Shown: in pieces, positions 5,466 through 10,167 of the stretch
Layout of the letters: each line of letters starts with the position of its first letter
Position numbering within the stretch: position 1 is the stretch's first letter
The notes under the pieces: generated by a model
Told to the model about the DNA's origin: nothing
The model's database searches: none
The model's input: the letters and a program-made list of their open reading frames with translations, nothing else
Origin: an uncultured Mucispirillum sp.
Lineage (GTDB): Bacteria; Chrysiogenota; Deferribacteres; Deferribacterales; Mucispirillaceae
Assembly: GCA_945929285.1 (NCBI GenBank)
Contig: CAMEOC010000016.1
Coordinates: 1 to 10,167, forward strand
Length of the DNA: 10,167 nucleotides
Direction: 5' to 3'
Program-made: the position numbers and the translations under genes

Positions 5466-6722
5466 TTGAGTAAAAAGATATTATTAATACTTGTTATTGC
5501 AGTTTTAGCTACCATGACATTATCTTGTGCCAGCACTTCAAAGGTTAGTAAAAATAAGTTTTCTCCCTATTATTTTTACACAAACACCAATGACTTTATG
5601 TTTGAAATAAGCAGATATGAATTAAGTAAATATATAACATTTGACAGGCTCACATATAAAGGCTCATTTATTAACGACAGGCGTATGACAAAAGAAGACC
5701 TGGATTTAATAAAGGAAAATAGAAATGTAAAAGCCATACCTTCAGTTGTAGTGCCACAGGTGGGTTTTACCACAGAAAGCATTAATATGAAGCTATACCC
5801 TACCCATGATACAATACACAGAGGCAACGAAAAATTTGATTCAAACCAGTATACAAGAATGAGTGCTTTTGCCCCTGTATTTATTATGCACACATCAAAA
5901 GACGGTGAATTTTATTACATAATGTCTGAATTTATGCGGGGCTGGGTTCCAGTTAATAAAATAAAACTATACTCTCAGGTGGCTTTTTCTGGTATTCAGC
6001 AGCTGCCATTTGTAAGGGTTATAAAAGATAACACTATAATAGGCGGTGTAAAATACGGCATTGGGGATAAAGTGCCACTTTTAAGTTACGATAATAACCA
6101 GGCTTTACTTTTAACCCCACAAGGCACTTATGCAAAAACTGCCCTTGATGGCTCATTTGTAATAGGCAATGCTGTATATGATGAAGACCTTATGAAAGCC
6201 ATGGCAGAAAGCCAGCTGGAAAACCCTTATGACTGGGGCGGAAAGGCAGGATACAGGGACTGCTCTGCCTATGTAAGAGATTTATGGCGAGTTTTTGGGG
6301 CAGATATACCTAGAAGCTCAGGGCTGCAAAAACTTGTAGGCAAAAAATTAATTGATAAGCCAAATAACGAAGAAGAATTTTATGCAGTATTAAGAAATGC
6401 AAAACCATATAGAACACTTATATTTTTTAAAGGCCATGTTATAATGTATGGCGGTATGGAAAACGGTGATTATATAATATACCACGCTGTAAACAGCCTG
6501 CAAAATGATGATGGTAAAAAAGTAATGCTTTCAAAAGTGGCAAAAAATAAATTGAAAGAAGAACAGTTTATAAAAATATGGCAAAGGGTTATAAGAGTTT
6601 CAGAGATTTCACCACTAATATCCCCAGAGCTTCCAAAAGAGCCAGAAATAGTGGAGATTACAAATATAATGGATAAAATCTCTAACATAGGGGATAATAA
6701 AGAAGTGGCAGAAAATAAGTAA
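5466..6722 (+). CDS. SH3-domain NlpC/P60 lipoprotein, probable cell-wall endopeptidase
   Basis: A 418-residue exported protein. Its start codon is TTG. The signal peptide ends in LATMTLS before C21, a plausible though imperfect lipobox (Thr at -3), so it is probably a lipoprotein. The N-terminal part (about 38-170), with YTRMSAFAPVFIMHTSKDG and RGWVPVNKIKLYS, and the next stretch to about 235 look like the clip plus paired bacterial SH3 domains seen in DvLysin/YkfC-type enzymes. The C-terminal NlpC/P60 domain has the catalytic Cys at C266 (YRDCSAYV), His at H324 (KGHVIMYGG) and a third polar residue at H340. Such enzymes cut gamma-D-Glu to diamino-acid bonds in peptidoglycan stem peptides. 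The last 60 residues are a Pro/Glu-rich tail. Its terminator lies inside the convergent radical SAM gene. Confidence 0.87.
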   Translation: MSKKILLILVIAVLATMTLSCASTSKVSKNKFSPYYFYTNTNDFMFEISRYELSKYITFDRLTYKGSFINDRRMTKEDLDLIKENRNVKAIPSVVVPQVGFTTESINMKLYPTHDTIHRGNEKFDSNQYTRMSAFAPVFIMHTSKDGEFYYIMSEFMRGWVPVNKIKLYSQVAFSGIQQLPFVRVIKDNTIIGGVKYGIGDKVPLLSYDNNQALLLTPQGTYAKTALDGSFVIGNAVYDEDLMKAMAESQLENPYDWGGKAGYRDCSAYVRDLWRVFGADIPRSSGLQKLVGKKLIDKPNNEEEFYAVLRNAKPYRTLIFFKGHVIMYGGMENGDYIIYHAVNSLQNDDGKKVMLSKVAKNKLKEEQFIKIWQRVIRVSEISPLISPELPKEPEIVEITNIMDKISNIGDNKEVAENK

Positions 6723-6767
6723 TAATATAATCTTATAAAGAATAATAAGTAATATTATCGTATAAAG
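6714..6767. repeat. Imperfect tandem repeat at the convergent gene ends
   Basis: AATAAGTAAT starts at 6714 and again at 6744. The two copies run on to ATAATCTTATAAAG (to 6740) and ATTATCGTATAAAG (to 6767). The first copy has three extra bases (AAT). Copy one covers the NlpC/P60 stop and the radical SAM stop; copy two lies within the radical SAM 3' end. Confidence 0.6.
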
Positions 6768-7671
6768 AGGCTTTGATTTTATTATTATTAAGTAATAAAT
6801 CTAAAGCCTTTTTTATATCTATTTCACTTTTACCAAAAACACAAGCCATATCCTGCAGAGTGCAGGGCCTCATTTTTAAAAGGGCAGGTATTAAATCTTC
6901 TAAATTTAAAGTGGCAGAAGTTTTATAAAGGGAAGAAAAACCCCCTGTAACTTCAGCATTTATATTATTTTCTTTTAAAAGTTTTGCAGTGCTTAGTAAA
7001 AATTCATCATCTACTTTTTCTATATTTTCGTAAGCTGGAGGCCTGTGGATTGTGCCAAGCTGAACTTTTTCTGCTTTTATATTTTTTAGTGCATTTATAA
7101 GCTTTTCTATACTTAATTTATCATCATTTATATTTTTACAAAAAAGCACTTCAATAAAAAGCCTGCCCTTATATTCATGGGAAAATTTTGTTAAAGCAGA
7201 TATAATATTTTTAATATCTATGCTTTTTTCAGGCAGGTTTATATTATGAAATGATTTACTATCAACACTATCAAGGCTAGGAACAACTATATCAAACTCT
7301 AGTAATGTATTATATACAGTATTAATATGCAGTGTAGTAGTGTTTGTAAGAATGGCAATTGGTTTATCTGTAATGTTTTTTATACCCTTTAAAATATCAT
7401 AAAGCTCAGAATTAAGGGTAGGCTCCCCTGCACCTGTAATAGTTATAACATCACATAAATCTTTAAATTTATTATAATTTAAGCTAAATTCTTCTAAAAT
7501 ATCCTTTGCTTTAATATAGGGCTTAATTTGCATAGTGGTAGTTTTTGTTTTACCTACTTCGCAATACAGGCAGTCTAAAGAACAGATTTTAGAAGGCACA
7601 ATATTTATGCCCAGTGACCTGCCAAGCCTTCTTGATGATGCAGGGCCAAAAATATATTTTAATTCACTCAT
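6733..7671 (-). CDS. Radical SAM protein, COG0731-like
   Basis: A 312-residue iron-sulfur enzyme. The N-terminus IFGPASSRRLGRSLGINIVP is typical of a COG0731 subgroup of radical SAM proteins. It leads to the cluster motif CSLDCLYC (C30, C34, C37; the CxxxCxxC that binds [4Fe-4S]) and then TGAGEPTLN (79-87), the GGEP-type SAM-binding motif. The radical SAM barrel continues to about residue 245. Residues 255-312 resemble a winged-helix tail, with C270 and C277 that could be coincidental. The substrate and reaction are unknown for this subgroup. CAAGG (complement of 7681-7685) is 9 bases before ATG. The gene stands alone between a terminator-like hairpin upstream and the convergent NlpC/P60 gene, whose stop is 10 bases away. 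Confidence 0.87.
   Translation of the reverse strand: MSELKYIFGPASSRRLGRSLGINIVPSKICSLDCLYCEVGKTKTTTMQIKPYIKAKDILEEFSLNYNKFKDLCDVITITGAGEPTLNSELYDILKGIKNITDKPIAILTNTTTLHINTVYNTLLEFDIVVPSLDSVDSKSFHNINLPEKSIDIKNIISALTKFSHEYKGRLFIEVLFCKNINDDKLSIEKLINALKNIKAEKVQLGTIHRPPAYENIEKVDDEFLLSTAKLLKENNINAEVTGGFSSLYKTSATLNLEDLIPALLKMRPCTLQDMACVFGKSEIDIKKALDLLLNNNKIKASLYDNITYYSL
6768..6814 (+). terminator. Rho-independent terminator of the NlpC/P60 gene, inside the convergent CDS
   Basis: On the + strand, AGGCTTT (6768-6774) pairs with AAAGCCT (6803-6809). The stem continues as GATTT with AAATC and ATTA with TAAT, with one bulged base on each side. The loop is 8 bases, and a T6 run (6809-6814) follows. The hairpin also encodes part of the winged-helix tail of the radical SAM protein on the other strand. 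Confidence 0.72.
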
Positions 7672-7690
7672 AACATATTACCTTGTATGA

Positions 7691-7719
7691 TTTATATTAT
7701 AATAAAATAATTTATGCAA
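7691..7719 (-). promoter_or_regulatory. Possible promoter of the radical SAM gene
   Basis: Read on the - strand, TTGCAT (7719-7714) and TATAAA (7696-7691) are separated by 17 bases. Transcription would begin near 7684, leaving a very short leader with the CAAGG ribosome site at its 5' end. The region is A/T-rich, so other -10 choices exist. Confidence 0.4.
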
Positions 7720-7752
7720 GAAATATTGTGCCATAAATAAATATGGCACAAT
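7719..7752 (-). terminator. Probable terminator of the ferric-reductase-like gene
   Basis: An 11-bp perfect stem (7725-7735 with 7742-7752, arms ATTGTGCCATA and TATGGCACAAT) has a 6-base loop, 8 bases past the stop codon. On the - strand it is followed by ATTTCTT, a modest U-tract. Confidence 0.68.
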
Positions 7753-7760
7753 TATATATA

Positions 7761-9080
7761 CTATCTAAAGCTAAAATTATCAAAATGGAAAAGTGATGTA
7801 TTAATATTATCTGCTTTTAAGCCATTATATATAGATTTTCTAAAACCTAATGGACCGCAAAACCAAATCGATGCAGATGTTATATTTGGGGTAATAGTTT
7901 TAATTTTATCATAAGTTAAAAGCCCGTCTTTTTTGCTGTCCACTAAGTGAAGGTTAACACCTGCTTTTTCACATAATACTTTTAATTTTTCATCAAAGGG
8001 GCTATCACCTATTTTAGAATAGATAAAATCAATATTAGAAGCAGCTTTATTATCTTTTAAGCTTGATAATTTTGCAAGAAATGGGGTAATACCTATGCCC
8101 CCTGCAACCCATATTTGATTATTTTTATTATCATTAAATGTAAACTGGCCGTAAGGACCTTCCACTAATACATTGGAGTTTTCCTGTAATTTATTATACA
8201 TATTTGATGTAAAATCGCCACATTCTTTAATAAAAAATTCAAGCTCTGCAGTATCTTTATTATAGCCAGCAACACTAAATGGATGAGGCTCTAAACTGTA
8301 AGCAAACTTTAAAAACACAAACTGACCAGGAAAAAAGTTAAAATTTGTATTGTTATGAAATTTTACTTTTATATGTATAATATCATTTGATATTTTTTCT
8401 TTTAATAGTAACATGCCTTTATATCTATGCTTTATACCTGTTAGATTAAAAAGAGAAAATATAGCACCTATTACCCCAAAAATTATCATACCTTGGAGAA
8501 TATAGCCCCCAATAGTATCTACCCAGCCACCACGAAATGGAACAGTGAAAGCATGTAGAGCAATTTGCAGGTATAAAATAGGTATTATTTTATGGGTGTA
8601 TTTAAAAATGTGGTATGGCACTTTTTTTATTACAGCAATACATACTATTATTATTAATAGTATAAATGCAGGCTCTAAATAAGCATACCCTGCCTTATAA
8701 AAGGAAAGCACAGCACCTGTTAAAGGGTTTGTAGAATGAGCAGGCTCTGGTATAACATTAAACTTAATCATTAACCTGTTGGAAAAAGACATTAAAAAGT
8801 GGATAAGCCCAAAAGCAAAGCCTAAAGCTGCAGTTGATTTATGAACTTCATAGGCTTTATCAAGACCGCCAAAAAGGTTATTAATAAATGAAAACCTGGC
8901 AGATATTAAAACAGCAGCAGACATTAATATAATACCTAAACTGCCAGATAAATACATTAAAGCAATGCGGGCAGAAAGGTAGCTATCAGCTGCTAAAAGC
9001 CTTTTAATGCTTGGGGAGAAAAGGTATGCAATAATGCCAAGCAGCAAAAAAACAAGCGTCCATTTTAAATGATTTTTCAT
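7761..9080 (-). CDS. Ferric-reductase-like transmembrane flavocytochrome
   Basis: A 439-residue membrane protein. The N-terminal half has about six hydrophobic helices forming a ferric-reductase-type heme domain. Two His pairs, H80/H94 and H163/H176, have the 13-14 residue spacing used for bis-His heme ligation. Residues about 220-312 form an FAD domain with EPHPFSVAG (264-272) and GPYGQF. The NAD(P)-binding domain follows, with VAGGIGITPFL (325-335), FCGPLGF (407-413) and a C-terminal FHFDNFSFR ending close to the family's E-x-F-xFR. It would move electrons from NAD(P)H through FAD and heme across the membrane to iron, oxygen or another acceptor. It matches COG4097-type predicted ferric reductases; the acceptor is not inferable. 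GAGGTG (complement of 9089-9094) lies 8 bases before ATG. It has its own promoter and terminator. Confidence 0.87.
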   Translation of the reverse strand: MKNHLKWTLVFLLLGIIAYLFSPSIKRLLAADSYLSARIALMYLSGSLGIILMSAAVLISARFSFINNLFGGLDKAYEVHKSTAALGFAFGLIHFLMSFSNRLMIKFNVIPEPAHSTNPLTGAVLSFYKAGYAYLEPAFILLIIIVCIAVIKKVPYHIFKYTHKIIPILYLQIALHAFTVPFRGGWVDTIGGYILQGMIIFGVIGAIFSLFNLTGIKHRYKGMLLLKEKISNDIIHIKVKFHNNTNFNFFPGQFVFLKFAYSLEPHPFSVAGYNKDTAELEFFIKECGDFTSNMYNKLQENSNVLVEGPYGQFTFNDNKNNQIWVAGGIGITPFLAKLSSLKDNKAASNIDFIYSKIGDSPFDEKLKVLCEKAGVNLHLVDSKKDGLLTYDKIKTITPNITSASIWFCGPLGFRKSIYNGLKADNINTSLFHFDNFSFR

Positions 9081-9113
9081 ATAATTTCACCTCATAAAAC
9101 ATTTGTAGCTAAT

Positions 9114-9142
9114 ATTATATGAAAAAATAAAGTATAAAACAA
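9114..9142 (-). promoter_or_regulatory. Predicted promoter of the ferric-reductase-like gene
   Basis: On the - strand, TTGTTT (9142-9137) and a consensus TATAAT (9119-9114) are separated by 17 bases, 33 bases before the ATG. No Fur-box-like palindrome was recognised around it. Confidence 0.6.
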
Positions 9143-9195
9143 GAAAAACATTAAATATATAAGAAAAATGATAAATTTATTTAATAAAATACATT

Positions 9196-9243
9196 AAAAA
9201 TAAAAATACTGCCCAGTAAAGTATTTAACTAACTAAGCAGTAT
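9196..9243 (-). terminator. Probable terminator of the tRNA transcript
   Basis: On the - strand, ATACTGC and GCAGTAT (9243-9237 with 9212-9206) close a hairpin. Its interior can form a further AGT(T)AAA/TTTACT stem. The following bases are TTTTATTTTT. It lies about 130 bases past the last tRNA and just before the ferric-reductase promoter. The intervening stretch 9248-9372 is A/T-rich and shows no gene. Confidence 0.55.
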
Positions 9244-9372
9244 ATATTTTAAAGCTGATAATATGAAGTGATTATATTAGATAGTAATATAAGCAAAATA
9301 TTACGAAGTAACTTATTACTTTTTATAATGTAAAAATGAATATAATAAAAAAGAGAGTAAGGATAAAAAAAG

Positions 9373-9446
9373 TGGCGGTTCAGGGAATTGAACCCCGGAC
9401 ACTGCGGATATGAGCCGCATGCTCTAACCACCTGAGCTAAACCGCC
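9373..9446 (-). tRNA. tRNA with CAU anticodon, elongator tRNA-Met (or lysidine-modified tRNA-Ile2)
   Basis: A 74-base cloverleaf on the - strand: acceptor GGCGGTT with AACCGCC and discriminator A, D-stem GCTC/GAGC, anticodon stem TGCGG/CCGCA around CTCATAT (anticodon CAT), T-arm CGGGG/CCCTG with loop TTCAATT. A fully paired acceptor and a G10-C11 D-stem exclude an initiator. Methionine and the AUA-reading isoleucine tRNA share this anticodon; I lean to Met because of the adjacent initiator, but identity is not settled. CCA is not encoded. Confidence 0.88.
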
Positions 9447-9454
9447 ATAAGAAA

Positions 9455-9528
9455 TTGCGGGGGCCGGATTTGAACCGACGGCCTCCGGGTTATGAGCCCG
9501 ACGAGCTACCAAGCTGCTCTACCCCGCG
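9455..9528 (-). tRNA. Initiator tRNA-fMet (CAU)
   Basis: A 74-base cloverleaf on the - strand with all the initiator marks. C1 is unpaired with A72 at the acceptor end (CGCGGGG against CCCCGCA). The D-stem has an A11-T24 pair (GAGC/GCTC). Three G-C pairs lie above the anticodon loop CTCATAA (anticodon CAT). The discriminator is A and CCA is not encoded, so a CCA-adding enzyme is needed. It is first in its transcript, 8 bases upstream of the second CAU tRNA. Confidence 0.95.
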
Positions 9529-9543
9529 TCATTAAGGAAAATC

Positions 9544-9572
9544 TTTATAACCTAAATAAATATTTTTGTCAA
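9544..9572 (-). promoter_or_regulatory. Strong promoter of the tRNA pair
   Basis: On the - strand, a perfect -35 TTGACA (9572-9567), a 17-base spacer and a -10 TATAAA (9549-9544) lie 15 bases before the mature fMet tRNA. This near-consensus layout fits a stable-RNA gene. Confidence 0.85.
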
Positions 9573-9598
9573 CAACTTTTTTTTATATTTTTTTAAAA

Positions 9599-9623
9599 AA
9601 GTTATAACTTATTTATAAATAAG
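9599..9623. terminator. Possible terminator of the thioesterase gene (overlapping palindromes)
   Basis: Two overlapping palindromes, AAGTTATAACTT (9599-9610) and a 16-base one at 9608-9623, start 5 bases past the thioesterase stop. On the - strand a run of T and then A follows. The stems are A/T-only, so termination here is uncertain. Confidence 0.4.
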
Positions 9624-9628
9624 CAGCT

Positions 9629-10060
9629 TTATTTGCTTTCTTCTTCTACTGGTGGGTATGGTTTATCTTTCCTATACATAGTAGCTTGTGCAATAGCAAT
9701 TAAGCTGTGGTCTCCATCAAAAACTTTTACCTGGTATGTGCCTAATTTTCTAGTTTTAGAAAGCTCTCTAGCTTCTGCTATTAAGGGGCCTTTTGTGCCT
9801 GGTTTAATATATGAAATATTAGCAGCAGCAGTAACAGCAAATGTGCCATAAGCAGTGGTTGCAACACCTAAAGTAGTATCTACTATTGCAAAAATAGCTC
9901 CACCGTGGGTAATGCCCATACTGTTTCTATGCTGAGTTTTAAGCTCCATAATAGTTTTAGCATAGCCTTTATCCAGCTCTAATATTTTAATATTCATAGC
10001 TTTTGCAAATTCGCTGTGTTCTGTGTGGTATTCTTTTATACGCTGTAATTCTTCAGTCAT
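9629..10060 (-). CDS. PaaI-family hotdog-fold thioesterase
   Basis: A 143-residue cytoplasmic protein of the PaaI/COG2050 hotdog thioesterase type, which hydrolyses acyl-CoA (often aryl- or hydroxy-acyl) thioesters. The family signature THGGAIFAIVDTTLG spans residues 51-65, with HGG at 52-54 and the catalytic-type acid at D61. Two typical beta-strand blocks follow: AANISYIKPGTKGPLIAEAREL and LGTYQVKVFDGDHSLIAIAQATMYRK. Length is normal. The start ATG is preceded by GAGG at an 8-base gap (complement of 10069-10072). No acyl-CoA metabolic gene is visible nearby, so the substrate is open. The 107 bases upstream are A/T-rich; TTGATA on the - strand (10119-10114) could be a -35, but no well-spaced -10 stands out. 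Confidence 0.85.
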   Translation of the reverse strand: MTEELQRIKEYHTEHSEFAKAMNIKILELDKGYAKTIMELKTQHRNSMGITHGGAIFAIVDTTLGVATTAYGTFAVTAAANISYIKPGTKGPLIAEARELSKTRKLGTYQVKVFDGDHSLIAIAQATMYRKDKPYPPVEEESK

Positions 10061-10167
10061 TTTATAAACCTCATAATTTATAATAAATTATATGATATAG
10101 AAATAATTACTTTTATCAATAAAAAAAATTATTTTTGTACGATATATTAGCAAGTCCTAAATCAAAT

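Noticed and set aside
9248..9372. Possible small RNA after the tRNA pair
   Set aside because: The stretch is A/T-rich with only a weak 5-bp hairpin (AGTAA/TTACT). It is more simply the 3' trailer of the tRNA transcript.
9249..9512. Open frame on the - strand across the tRNA region
   Set aside because: Its N-terminal half is simply the translation of the two tRNA genes, a common false protein call.
9633..9851. Open frame on the + strand inside the thioesterase gene
   Set aside because: It is antisense to a gene with a clear HGG hotdog motif and a good ribosome site, and has no recognisable protein features.

Overview
The window is strongly AT-rich DNA from a bacterium. Its genes are spaced normally, Shine-Dalgarno sequences are clear at most starts, and codons are A/T-ending (many ATA, AGA, TTA). 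A periplasmic-type SPOR protein, a lipoprotein cell-wall endopeptidase, a PgaB-like secreted hydrolase, a flavin protoporphyrinogen oxidase and a heme/flavin transmembrane reductase together suggest a low-GC Gram-negative. A deferribacterial (Mucispirillum-like) source would fit, but this is an impression and not a demonstration.

Left part, + strand (1-3808): the 3' end of argS, then a membrane-anchored SPOR-domain protein, a secreted GHL13-type (PgaB C-terminal-like) hydrolase and protoporphyrinogen oxidase. The gaps are 4, 2 and 17 bases, so this is probably one operon. A DUF4241-type acidic protein of unknown role follows (3899-4642) with its own consensus promoter and two tandem terminators.

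Middle (4643-5223): a gene-free, very AT-rich stretch of about 580 bases. It carries three DnaA-box-like 9-mers, two of them one helical turn apart, plus a 13-bp perfect inverted repeat. It is the most interesting part of the window: a candidate replication origin or DnaA-responsive control region. A two-gene unit follows on the + strand: a DUF2007-like small protein and an SH3/NlpC-P60 lipoprotein (5224-6722). Its terminator lies inside the 3' end of the convergent gene.

Right part, - strand (6733-10060): a COG0731-type radical SAM protein, a ferric-reductase-like membrane flavocytochrome, a tandem tRNA pair (a second CAU tRNA and initiator tRNA-fMet) behind a near-perfect sigma70-type promoter, and a PaaI-family hotdog thioesterase. 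Each appears to be its own transcription unit, with promoters and hairpins between them.

No mobile element, CRISPR array, phage gene or recognisable defence system is visible. Most of the window is housekeeping. The less ordinary points are the DnaA-box cluster, the PgaB-like hydrolase without a deacetylase domain, the SD-less start at 5224, and the interlocked convergent gene ends around 6714-6814.
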